Shown one piece after another: positions 1 through 10,945 of a stretch of DNA of 64,000 nucleotides; the first letter of the stretch is position 1; the number at the start of each line of letters is the position of its first letter. Both the position numbers and the translations under genes were made by a program. The stretch is from positions 39,284,962-39,348,961 of the forward strand of contig OX438741.1 in assembly GCA_949316235.1 (NCBI GenBank). Reading direction: 5' to 3'. The stretch is from Oegoconia quadripuncta. Its lineage: Eukaryota > Arthropoda > Insecta > Lepidoptera > Autostichidae. The notes beneath the pieces were generated by a model, which did no database searches, was not told the origin of the DNA, and saw only the letters and a program-made list of their open reading frames with translations.

Positions 1-859
1 TCGTCACTTTCCATCAGCCAACAACGCTTGCGGCCCGACGCGGGTCCAGGCTATAAGAAGAACTTAGGGCGGCATCGACTACGGGCTGCCATCAGCTCCA
101 TTTCTGTCATCTCTTTCGAAAAAACATGAAATTAAACTAATATTATAAATGTGTAAGTTTGGATGTTTGTTTCTTTGTTTGTTTATTTGCTTGTTTGTTG
201 CTTCGGACGGATTTGGATGTTTAGTATATAGATAGAATAAGACATAGGATTGTTTGCTTAACTCTCCAATCGAATACGAATAGCCAATGCGACTGCGCCG
301 CCAGTGGATTGTCAAAAATAATCACACTTCAATTAGGAGAAGGTTCTCAACTCAAGCGTTTGTTTGTTTGTAAAAACATTATACCTACAGAAGGTGGTGC
401 CTCAGGACGGAGAAAATTTTACAAGTTCCCGGGACCGTTTGCTAGACCTATTAGAGCCGGAATCTTTAAAATACACAAGTATTTGACCCCCTGGGCTCAA
501 TTTACGAATACCGCCACCCGCTGATTCTACGTCTCAGTACTTGTTGTACTTTATCTGATTGACTGAGACTTTAAAACATCCAACCTACTCCTCATTATAA
601 CTGCAAGACTAACGAACTATCCCCAGGTGAAGCATGTTTTGTTTTCCTATACATCATCTATCCAATGAGATCTCCACGTCCACAGGATTCAACGTTTAAT
701 AACTGATTTACAAGGTTTCACCGTATTTTCCACAGCTCCATTTGGAGAAGAATTCTCAAATCCTGAAACTCGTCACTTGCGAAGGAAGGTCCTTAATCGG
801 ATTGTACCCGACTGTGATAATTAAGTGAATAATATATTGAAAATAAGTGTCGTAACCTT

Positions 860-1057
860 TTAATAACCACTTAGTCGTACTGGACCTTTTAAAACATTCC
901 ATGACCATTTCGACGTTGAATCGACAACGACCAAAAATATTATTCCAAAAATAGGACTTTGGAAGTCCAGATGGAGCCCACGACATGGTTCCAGATAACT
1001 CCAGTGTTTTGGAACTGTGCTGGTGGCGCTGCTTACTTTCTGATAGCTACTGCACAC
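860..1057 (-). pseudogene. Ty3/gypsy-type integrase relic
   Basis: The minus-strand translation contains GLHLDFQSPIFGIIFLVVVD followed by STSKW. This matches the catalytic-core pattern of gypsy-like integrases (a hydrophobic strand ending in the first Asp, then FLVVVD.SKW). No further domain is intact and no LTR is visible nearby. It is a short decayed fragment flanked by non-coding sequence. Confidence 0.6.
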
Positions 1058-1919
1058 ATAGCGTTGAAATCTTCAATTCTGTGTTGGATGACACGTAACA
1101 CCTCTCCTCAACGCTGCCGCCATTGCTACGATCTATAACACTGCACCTGTGACAACCGTCACTCAACCACAGGCGCGTCCAAAGAAAGTCGTTACTCCTT
1201 CCTCTGCAAATAGCCGCTGCCGCATCACATAACAAGACAACCCCCAGAGAAGATGGTATGAGACACCATCAAATGTATCGACGCAAAATCTCAAATTTTC
1301 ACTTGACTTATTATTAGTCTTAGTCTTATTTACGTACCTGGTTCTTGGATCAGCATTGAGCCTCTCATTGATCCTCTCATTGACTCTCTAGTCTCCGTCT
1401 TCCGGTGTACACAGAATACCAGCTTCGCGTCACTGCGTCTTTCTTCAATTCAAAAGTATTTAAATTTGGTAACTATACATAGGAGATGTTGGTAAATGTA
1501 GTTCTCTCTCAATGTCATTTTCCATGAAGTAAATCTGCGAACGAACATCACAAGACGAATTCTCGTTCACAAAATGGAAACCTCTTATTTTTCCGATGGA
1601 AATTGTACTTGGTGATTATGTTTGTATTACACACATTTCATTTGAATGGGAGAACCGTTACTTAAGAGTAACAGCTTGCATAGTCGGGGAGACCCGGAAT
1701 GATCCATGTTATAAAAAATCCTATCGCATCGAATGAACAGAATACTATCATCAGCCTGAATGTGCGTCGCCAGCACAGAGCGCGTAGAACAGCGCACGGG
1801 ACCTTAAGTGGATACTAAACGAGTGTCATCAAAAGTATCACGTTTTAGACCTCCTCATACAAGTAGTTGAGGACGATGTCAAGGACTTTGCATTCCGCAA
1901 CTCGCACTTGCCAAGCGCC

Positions 1920-2700
1920 CGTCTAGCTCAGCACCAGCGATCCTTTACACACATCGGTCTTCATTATTTGGATCCTGTCTCCGTCACTGGCTGTCTTCAC
2001 ATACTTGACGGTCAGGGTCATACATCTTGAAATGGTCGCGAGTCTGTCAGCGGATTCCGCCATTATGGCTTTAAAACTTATAGCTGCCCGGCTTGCATCT
2101 ATTTAGACAACGCTACGGCGTTCATCGGGGCGAACAATAAACTGCTGCTGTAAGACTATGCCGCTATGCTACTCGTATATCTAAAATTTTATGGTTTTCG
2201 CGTTTTCGTCGCCATTCATGGGTGGAAACAACGTGAAAAGTCATCCTGCATAAGCACGCGCTCAAGGAAACCCTGAGTCCCTCAAGGCCACTAATACGTG
2301 TTCTGTGTGTTCAGATATTGAGGAGGCCTTTACATTATTTCACTTTATCCTTGACACGCCCTCAAACGAACACACGCTTCGGCAAGGTGACGACTCAGGC
2401 ATCATAAGAAAGAACCCTTTCTTATGATGCCTGAGTCGTCACCTTGCCGAAGCGTGTGTTCGTTTGAGGCAACCGCCTTTGGCTACATATTTCTGTGAAC
2501 ATTTTCTTATGCTATGGGGTAGGGGAGGAGTTACTGTTTTCCGTATTCGGTACATCGTCTCATCCCCGCAGCACTTGGCCTAGAGATCGTATCACTCGAC
2601 TATGGCCTGGACAAGATGGCGTTACCCGAGTGGTGAAAGTCAATACGAAAGGCGGAGTGCTCCAAAGGCCAGCGCGGAAGACTCGAGCCTCACCCGGAAT
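1920..2700 (+). pseudogene. BEL/Pao integrase relic
   Basis: Several plus-strand pieces in shifting frames resemble the BEL/Pao integrase at 15050-15922 and 21408-23384. FTHIGLHYLDPVSVT lies near 1950, MVASLSADSAIMALK at 2031, DNATAFIGANNK near 2107, and TWPRDRITRLWPGQDGVTRV near 2570. A stop and frameshifts separate them. The piece order is that of an integrase from core to C-terminus, so this is one decayed copy in the opposite orientation to the 14.7-26.7 kb element. It is interrupted by the palindrome at 2360-2469. Confidence 0.7.
2360..2469. repeat. Perfect inverted repeat, 53-bp arms, 4-bp spacer
   Basis: Bases 2360-2412 (CCTCAAACGAACACACGC...) are the reverse complement of 2417-2469, separated only by AACC. 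It lies inside the BEL integrase relic. Confidence 0.9.
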
Positions 2701-2800
2701 GAGCCAACTACCGCCTCCCCGCTGTCGCTATCCTCTTACTTTCCTGGCTTCGTCACCGAGCGCCGGCACGTTGGCGACAGTAGGACTGACCATTTTAAAT

Positions 2801-4990
2801 CTGCTTTATACCTGTTTGCTACATTCTATGTTTGTATTTTTGTTGTTGTCATTGTTTTATAAACGAGTCAGTAGTTCAATTATTGTGTACTGAATCTTGC
2901 TATCCAAGACCCTGGTTTCCTTCATCATCTTCCTTCCTATCATTCACAGCAATGAATTACATGTTAGACAATAAGGCCACTGGGAGAACGACACTATCGG
3001 TAGTGGCGGAGGACGGTGTGACTAGGGATTGCAGTGCCGGTACTGTATGGAGACTTGATATTCCCGGTACCAGACGCGTGTCAGTACCGGGAAAGCCGGG
3101 AAATTCGGTACTATCGGTACTCAATACGAATCTTGAACGATTAAAATAAATGGAAAACGCTACTTATTTTAATCTAATTTGACTCATCGACAAAAATAAA
3201 TCTTTTGATTCACAATCTTCTAAACTCATTTAGTAAACGAAATTTTATAACTGTAGCCGGGGTCCAGAAGCGAAATAGGCTGATAATTATTAACAAATGA
3301 TTCGTCTCCTTTTGAATAAAATGATACTTGTAGTTCTCCCATTCTGCAAAATCGAATTGAAGATCCTCTGAAGCTTTTTTATCTTCCACTTTCAGAAGCA
3401 CTAATGGTATTTGCATTCTCTTCAGAATTTTTAAATTGAGAGTCGGCCCGATCTCCTCTACTCCAGTCTTGATGTTCCGTTTCCATGTAGGATCCTCAGT
3501 ACTAGTGAAAATGCGGAGCCTAAGAGGCGTACCATCGGCTATAGAAGTCTTCGATCTGGGAAAGTATATCTGATTTAGACATGATGGTCCTGCTAAGGTT
3601 GGTTTTCACTTTTGTCAGGTAGCTTCTACCAAACAACTGGCCAAATCTTTTGACTTATTTCGATAGCCTCCTCTATGTGGTACTGAAGCGCAGAAGATTT
3701 GAATTCTTCGATTTGGCTCTGGGATTTTCTGTGTAGGCTCCATGGATTCCCATCTATTCTTAGTTCCGTTCTTGAGGTACTTAAAATCTCATCCCAGAGC
3801 TTACACCTCCAACTTGTATTCTACTCTCATGTTTGCCATGGGGTTGGTCATATGCCGATAGGCACATTGACCCAATGGGAATCTTATGTGCATTTCCCGT
3901 GCTTTTGCTCTCTTCTACTGTCAACTTTCCTACTCGATGCTGTTTTCGACCAAATCGTGTCGCTTGCTCATCAGCTCCCCGTCGATGACTTTCGTGTCAT
4001 TTACGGCACTGACTCGAATCTGTTGCTCAAATTCTAACGGCTTAAAGTAGGTCGGAGCGTCAACTTCGTTTCTTTCAAGCAAGATGATATTTAAAAAGCT
4101 TCGAACAAGTGATCGCTGCCTGTTTTAAAACCATCTATTATTAATCATTGAAAAATCGCTGAATATGTGCTTCTCGTCTGTTCTATTATGATATGAAGTT
4201 GCTCTTATTTTCGGTCTCAGAATCAGGTCTGCCAGGTCCCCTTTCTCTGGGGCTCTTTCTTAAAGAATGAATTCACTTTGGATAGCACCTCCTTCGCTGA
4301 GCAGTTTACAAATATATGTCCCTATTATTCTTTGGTGTTGAAATCCTGTGACACCGCTGAAGTGCGTCTCGGTGGAGGGGATGTAGTGTAAAGCTTTGGC
4401 TGTCTTCGTGCACGGAATCAGCTTCGTCATCTGAATGTGCGGATGTCATTGCGTATACTTACACAAAGAGAGTATCTGAGATGTGCTACCTGTGTCTACA
4501 CACGGGAACACTTCACGTCGTGAGGATTTTATTTACAAGAAGCCCGACCGACTCACGGGAAAGGTTACCCCCCTCTGCTGAAGTAGAGTAGATGCCTTGA
4601 TTCTAGGGTTATTGTATCCCCCCTTCTTTCGGGCCTCGCGTAATGCCAGTATGCCACCATATCCGCTCTAAATCTACTCTCAGCTGGATGATGTGTTCGT
4701 TTAAGCGCTGAGTTCGTCCATAAGTACGTCGACAGTCAGATTGTTTCGATAGCCCGGGAATTCTTGGCACCCCCAATTTTACCGTTACCGTGACCGATTA
4801 TCGATACCGTTATCAATAATTACTGACATCGTGCATACTCGAGTCTGGCCTTTGATTCGAAAGCAAGGCAACTATGAACCGGTGTTTGAAATAAGAGCAG
4901 AGCAGTTATGAAATACCGAAAGTTCCGGAATTTCCATTATCAGTACCGGTACTAGAAAAATTCCGGGAAAACAAGTACCGGGAATTCCCG
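2801..4990. other. Intergenic, no supported gene
   Basis: Apart from the GGTACCGGGAA remnants, only weak open frames are present. A minus-strand frame at 3210-3416 (ILKRMQIPLVLLKVEDKKAS) vaguely recalls LINE ORF1 sequence, and the plus frame at 3699-4037 has no recognisable motif. Neither has a partner exon or promoter that I can support. Confidence 0.5.
3020..3150 (+). repeat. GGTACCGGGAA-rich transposon-end remnant
   Basis: Contains TAGGGATTGCAGTGCCGGTA followed by alternating GGTACCGGGAA/TTCCCGGTACC motifs. A related segment in opposite orientation is at 4905-5006 (ends GGGAGCAATCCCTA). Such ends resemble hAT-type non-autonomous elements; the classification is inferred. Confidence 0.4.
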
Positions 4991-5012
4991 GGAGCAATCC
5001 CTAAGTGTGACT

Positions 5013-5219
5013 CACCGCCACCGCTTCCACCACCACCGGTTCCACCACCACCCCCACCGCTTCCGCCACCACCACCACCGCTTCCACCACCAGCACCGCC
5101 TCCACCACCACCACCGTCTTTACCACCACCTCCGCCTTTACCACCACCATCTGCACCACCAGATTTCTTACCGCCGCCACCGCCGTCCTTCTTTCCGCAC
5201 GCGAGAGCGCTCACTACCT
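5013..5219 (-). CDS. Exon of a putative glycine-rich secreted protein
   Basis: A strong acceptor (TGTTCGCAG) opens a frame reading VVSALACGKKDGGGGGKKSG, then Gly-rich repeats with Lys, Asp, Ala and Ser, up to a consensus donor GTGAGT at about 5012. VVSALA followed by a small or charged residue is the usual end of an insect signal peptide. A short first exon carrying the Met and hydrophobic core would therefore lie on the high-coordinate side; I could not pin it down. The open frame continues past the donor into transposon-like sequence, which is likely intron. Gly-rich secreted proteins of this kind occur in cuticle, silk and immune peptides; no specific family is claimed. It could be a pseudogene. 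Confidence 0.4.
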
Positions 5220-5714
5220 GCGAACACAAACAAAATCTTAATATGTCTCGTCCGTACGAAGACCGTGTCGGTCACGGGATAATACGTAACTACACTTTAC
5301 GTAGTAACTATTGAATAATCTATGACACCATAGAGATCTGTGACACCATAGACATTTGTTGGTAAGTAGATATACACTTTATTGTATTACATGAAATGAA
5401 AATGAAAACACATTTGTGACACCACAGACGCATGTGTCACTACAGACCTCTGCGTAATTGTATGTCAAGACGTTTTCTGATGGGAAGGTGGAGGTTTGTA
5501 CAAAGTCAGAATAGCATAATCTCATGTATCATCCCTAATTCTATATGTATATTCTATCATCTGTTATTAGTTTAATCTGGGATAGTTTAATTAGTACGAG
5601 CCTTCTTTAGTGTGTCTTGTTAGATGACTGTATAGCTTTATATTCATGTGTTAATGGGTTTTTCTGTAGTGAGATTTCGCGGAGCCGGCCTCTGACTGGA
5701 CTTCTATTTTATAC

Positions 5715-5772
5715 ACAACGGGTTAGTATTTTACATCAATCACACCTGATGTTAAGTGAAGATGAGGCCGAA
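5715..5772 (-). repeat. SINE family 1, 3'-end fragment
   Basis: Contains CACAACGGGTTAG and CACACCTGATGTTAAGTGAA, the reverse complement of the 3' end shared by copies at 30.4, 57.7, 59.8 and 61.8 kb. Confidence 0.6.
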
Positions 5773-5861
5773 GAACCCCATCTTATTCGGGGAGCTCTTC
5801 TGGTATGCGAGCTCAAGGATAAACTCCAAAAAGTTTTATGTCGTAAGATAGGACTTTTCAT

Positions 5862-6094
5862 TCTGGGTGAATTTGAATTCGTATAATTCCCATTAACTGG
5901 TGACGCCACTCTTGATTCCCAACAACTTTCACCAAGGAACCAAAGTCGAATTTAATCAAAAAAATTTCGATTACCCATACAAAGTAATCCATTCTGAAAC
6001 CACCTATGGACGTCGTAACAATTTTCAGTTGAATTCGGTTATGGCTCCTAATGGAAGTTGTCCGTAATTACACGAATTAAATTTCACCCTGAAG
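5862..6094. mobile_element. MITE with GGGTGAATTTGAATTCG inverted ends
   Basis: The left end (CTGGGTGAATTTGAATTCGT) is repeated in inverted form at 6062-6094. A related half-copy in reverse orientation at 57045-57182 shares the internal TGGTGACGCCACTCTTGATT motif. No transposase is present. Confidence 0.55.
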
Positions 6095-7769
6095 ACTTCA
6101 TTATTGATGTGACAAATTGTGTACAGCTGACCTGGAGAGTGATTATCTTAGCACAATAGGTATACATAACGATTAGCCACTGATTTTATTCCAAAGCAAA
6201 CTAAAATACAAATCGTCTACTTCTCTACACTTTTAGGATTTGATTCAAGTATTGCTAAAGTCAGGATGACATGAACTGAGGAAAGTAGGTCAGGTACCTA
6301 TAGGGTACTTCAACTACATATGATTGAAGAACAACCATATCTCTGAGAATACTCCAAGGCTCCCGGTGAGCTGCGCCCGTCACCGAGTGGGCAGGGGCTA
6401 CTACAATAGGTACCTGTATTAGCAGACACAGTAGCCACCAGAGGCCGACTCTTGACCACTTCATATTTGTAGGGTGAATCGGAGAGAATGTGTTACACAG
6501 CGGTATGTCTTACTACATGGTGTTCATTTTTATTACATTTATAGAAAATTCACAAACAATTTTGATAGCGACATGGCCGAAATTTTCAATTGTTCTGTTC
6601 GGACTGCTGTCAAAAAGCCAAAAGGATAGAGTTTTTAAAATAGATGAGCAGCGGCCAGCGCTTGAGGGACGCGGGCTGTCACCGCGAGCTGAGCTACTCC
6701 ACAGAACAATAACCTAAAGCTTAACCGGGCCCCTATGTTATAGAGGAGTAGAGAGCAGCAGAGGAGATCGTCTCCGCCCAATCAGTGAATTAGACTAGAT
6801 TGGATAAATTATTTTAAAACTAATGGTGAAATAGCTAAATAATTAAAACAACGTTGTTACATTTTCAAGCAAAATCATTTAACAGCCTGACATTGACAGA
6901 CAACTCAACCATAGAAACAATCAATTATCTTTTTAATGAGATATTTTAATAGAAGAAACGTTGGAAATTCGTGAAATAGTGAGTGATTTTGTGCGCGTGA
7001 TTTGAAGTGGGACATGCCTCCCAGACGTAGGCCGCCCATACATGTCTGATATTCAACGCATTATTTCTTGTAAGTTTTATATATTTATTACAATCTGTTT
7101 TGAAAAAAACATGCGTTTAACCTGTTTATAATAGTTTTTTTACAATGGTCATGGAACGCCTAAAAATGTGCGTTTGAAAATTTACCCAGATGGTAGTTGT
7201 CTGTCTGGATACCTCTCACGATACCACTGCAGAGCTAAATCGTAGCTCTTGTGGCAAACAAAGTAAGCTTCTAATAAATCGAATTGTTATTGATATGCCA
7301 TTGTTACACAATTATGTAAGGGAAGCAATACTGAATAAAATCTGTTCATAAAAAAATTCAAAAATTCGTTCAAATTTTAAAATTGCTGTCCCGCATTGCA
7401 AACAAAGTCAAACGTTCCATTTTTAAACTTCTCCACTGAACGCCTCGGATCATGTAAGAAGGACATGTGCATAGAGGTACTACTACCATTAAACGATTTT
7501 CTTATCGAAGATTTCAACAAGGCACTTAGCGGTAAATTAGCAAGCGTGTACTTCATACGAAGTCTTTGAATGTTGGAGAGATAAGAGAACTGTTTCGTGT
7601 CTTTTATTTGTTGAAAGTGAACAGTAAGTACTAGATGTTCACTTTCCAGAGTAAGGCCAAATGGTTGTTAGAGAAATTTTATCCTGAATAATAATACTTA
7701 GTTATAGTTACCTAATAAGCAATGTGAACTCTTCCCAATAGTGACATAAACATACCAGCAGCTCAACCA

Positions 7770-8064
7770 GCAGTAAAGCTGCTTGGTGTAGGGGTTAGAA
7801 ACTCTGAACACTTTTCCAAAAGGTCGGGGGTTCGAATACCGCAAGGGGCATATGTTTGTATGATGAACACCGATGTGTATCCGAGTTATGGATGTTTTCA
7901 TTTCTAATATTTATTTATGATTGTTATATAAAAGTTTAAAGTGCAAATGCCTCCCCCAAAGATCTCCACAACGAGGTATATCCTATTTAGGTATATCATA
8001 CCATCTGGTATCCACAACACAAGCCTATAGTTGCTTAGTGTGGAACTAGATGGCGCTGTTATGT
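7770..8064 (+). mobile_element. SINE family 2
   Basis: A tRNA-like head (TGGTGTAGGGGTTAGAAACT, B box GGGTTCGAATACC) is followed by a body ending GGAACTAGATGGCGCTGTT. A reverse copy is at 37753-37998 and partial plus copies are at 46040-46145, 46625-46700 and 54828-54985. Confidence 0.65.
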
Positions 8065-8094
8065 GCAAAGATATTTATTTATTATTTATTCTGT

Positions 8095-8230
8095 AAGCCC
8101 TCAGCCACAATTCGCACCTGAATCCACGGTGAGACCCCACTATGAACTTTACGGTCATAGCATAAACCCCATGTCCACTGGACATCTCACCACGGCTTCA
8201 GACGCGAGCCGTACAAACAACCTTACAGAA
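8095..8230 (+). repeat. Repeat family with CAGACGCGAGCCG motif
   Basis: GACATCTCACCACGGCTTCA, then CAGACGCGAGCCGTACAAAC, then TTACAGAAT. Related copies are at 28640-28720 and more distantly at 11740-11960. It is non-coding. Confidence 0.45.
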
Positions 8231-9496
8231 TGAATTAATTAATGAATGAATGCATATTTATTATCACAAACATTCTGATATACAATCTGCTTATGAGTAA
8301 TGAATGACTTATAAATACTTAAAGAAGTACACTGTTCCCTAGAATATGTTTACAATAGGTAGGTACCTAGGTACTTAAAACTTAAGCATCAGAAGTTGTG
8401 ATAAAAGGTGCCAAGTTCAGCTGTGTGCTGTTGTGACATAAGCCATACCAGCGCTGATTTTCAACTTGGTCCTTTTTTGAAAACCGCCACCAAATTTAAA
8501 CCATATCAGTGTGTCAGTCATTTCTTCTTCACATAACAAGTGCATATTATATTGAATGTATTTATGTATACATGTATCCGTTCCTTTGTCGCGTCCTGTG
8601 GCCTAAACGGCGTGACTGATTTCGAAGTGATTTTCGTCTTGGAACCCGGAGTGTCATAGGATACATTTACCCTCTGCCACTTGAACGTGCTAATCCGCTG
8701 GGCTCTGTTATTGACCTTGAGCAGAGCTATGTTGATGGTTAATATGATAATAATAAATAATGTCCAAAAAAATATGAAATAATAGGTAATTCTGTGACAC
8801 AACAATTTACTGACCTTTGGCTGTTACGCATCATACTACTAATGCAATTATGATATTTCTTACAAACTAGCATGTCCAGACAAAACTTAAAAAGTTTGGA
8901 TCATCCAACCCCGAAAAAAACAATGACATAAATAAATAAAAAACAATGCAAAACAAAAAATACTATGTCCGATGAATCGGCACGCTTCCCCCCTCCCTCG
9001 CAATAATTCCTGCCGCCGCTGCTTCCACTTGAAGAGTATGCAAAATCTTTTCCCCATTTGTGAAAGAATTTATAAATACTGTTTTTTGTGACTGTAATAC
9101 AAGTCTTTTTAAAGACTTCTTGAAAGAATAGACAGAATCCTCACACAGCTGTCATAGAGCGTGCGATAGTAAGCGCCCGAACGGATGATGAAAGAGCACG
9201 ACCCAAGTAATTAAATCTTGGCTGTTAATTCATCATCATCGGCCCACTCTCTAATCCACTGCCGAACACAAGAGCCTGATTTTTTGACTTTACGTATGGA
9301 CATACTATATTAATTCTGTGGTATGGAGTCGCTCCCACCGACCCAGCCAGATAAACGTTATATGGGACTAAACGATGACGATCTTGAAGGTGTTCTTGCT
9401 GAGCCACAGATAACATTTATAGTGATAAAGGAGTTAGTATAACCCCCCAATGTAGCCACTTATAACCGCTATTGTGATTCAATGAAAATGGAGCCC

Positions 9497-9758
9497 AGCG
9501 GGGTTTAGTTAGTTGGTGGTAGGGTAATGTCTGTCTGGCTCGCTACCACCATCTAACTACCACCAAGTCTGCCGCCTACAGCAATGTTAATAGCTTTGTT
9601 TTGTTCCGGTTGTCAGAGATTCTACAGAGAGCGCAGAGAGAGAGCAGTCTCCCAAATAAGATGGGATTTCCGGGTCCGTACGCTTTCACCTTCGGCCTCA
9701 TCTTCACTTAACATCAGGTGTGATTGAAGTCAAATGCTAACCCGTTGTGCATAAACAA
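9497..9758 (+). mobile_element. SINE family 1, headless copy
   Basis: The body runs from TTAGTTGGTGGTAGGGTAAT to CCCGTTGTGCATAAA and lacks the tRNA-like head. An internal tract is altered relative to the copy at 30401. Confidence 0.65.
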
Positions 9759-10669
9759 AATTATAGATGTGGGACTTTCGAATGCGCTATTGTTATTTTC
9801 GTGGAAATAGTGTCTGCCAAAATTCATTAATGAGCACTAAGTTGGAGGTGGAGGATGTCCCTTTCTGGAAGCTATGTTCACTAGGTCCAAATGTGTTGTA
9901 ATGAGGAATGACGAATTTCGATTATTTTGACTGACCGAATTTGGCCGACAAATTGTAGGAGTGAGGTGACGAACCCTAGTGTGTGTAATCATGTTGCAAC
10001 ATGACCATTTCACACACCAGGGTTCGTAATTATTAATTAATGAAACGACTTTCGAGATATCATTTTATTAAGCCCGTATCATTAAACCGTTCTCAAGATT
10101 GAGATGACCTTAAGTTGATGCTTGAGAATCTGTTGCATATTAAGTGTCCACAGAATACCAGCGTCGCGTCACTGGGCTCCAATGTCGCGAGCGACATTAT
10201 GCTGAGTGGATGCCTTTTTGGTACCACGCCTTATCGATCTCAATCTCAAGATCGATTTATTAATATGGCCCTTAGTGGCCTTTTTGTCTCGTACGTTTCG
10301 TCGCGGTGACAGACGGCCACAGAGATGGAGCTGGTTAAGAGCGTTGTAGTCGTTTTTTTCCTCTCGACTACAACCTATGCTGAGATGGGGACCTGATGTG
10401 ATACCACTTTGCGACACCGAAAACTAGCTACTGCCTACTTTTAGATTGATGTTCCATATTTTTAAATCGTGTTATGTAGTATGTACATACAGCCCCATCA
10501 ATTAACTGTAATAAGTGTAGCTAAATGTAGGTATCAAATAAGGTTTTCTTATTTTTATTCATAAGAGCGAAAGTGAAACAAGATCGAGCCACGCGACCGG
10601 TTGCTCGGGCGACAGGCGGACGCGGGCGGGCAACCGTCAATGAAACCACATCGAGATAATCTGAAATAA

Positions 10670-10675
10670 TTTATT
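10670..10675 (-). terminator. Poly(A) signal AATAAA of gene B
   Basis: TTTATT on the plus strand reads AATAAA about 50 bases downstream of the gene B stop, a normal distance for a polyadenylation signal. Confidence 0.6.
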
Positions 10676-10723
10676 AATCCATGAACAAGAAGTCTGACGT
10701 CGGGCGTCGGGCGGCGTCGGGCG

Positions 10724-10945
10724 TCAGGCGGTGTCGGGGCGACAGAATTGATGCGCGATGCAGTGTCGCAGCGCGCGCCAGTAGCCGCGACACACGGCGC
10801 ACAGCGTCACGGGCCGCGTGCGTTTGTGTGCGTGCGTGTCGCCCCCCCCTCCGGCCCCCGCCCCGCCCCCCCGCGACCCGTCCGCACTGCGCGTGCGCCG
10901 CGCCGAGGCGTGCAGCGCCTGCAGCCGCTTGGCCTGCGCGTAGAG
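10724..10945 (-). CDS. Gene B terminal exon: four-cysteine cluster and stop
   Basis: Acceptor TCGCGCAG. It encodes LYAQAKRLQALHASARRTRS, a glycine stretch, then KRTRPVTLCAVC, a WRALRHC segment, IAHQFC and TGA. The C-x2-C-x9-C-x5-C spacing suggests zinc binding. This is inference: no family was recognised. Confidence 0.7.
   Translation of the reverse strand, partial: LYAQAKRLQALHASARRTRSADGSRGGGAGAGGGGDTHAHKRTRPVTLCAVCRGYWRALRHCIAHQFCRPDTA

Larger units (their letters stand above)
5300..10660. other. Intergenic region downstream of gene B
   Basis: AT-rich. It holds the SINE and MITE copies listed separately and a diverged copy of the GGCCCGTATTAATAAA MITE family at about 10073-10280 (interrupted by unrelated sequence). 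No frame with recognisable protein motifs was found. Confidence 0.5.

Noticed and set aside
3699..4037. 112-codon plus-strand frame
   Set aside because: No recognisable motif, no partner exon, and the surrounding sequence is relic-rich; not supportable as a gene.
5007..5282. His/Arg-rich open frame on the plus strand
   Set aside because: It is the antisense of the glycine-rich exon; GGN codons read CCN/CAC on the other strand.
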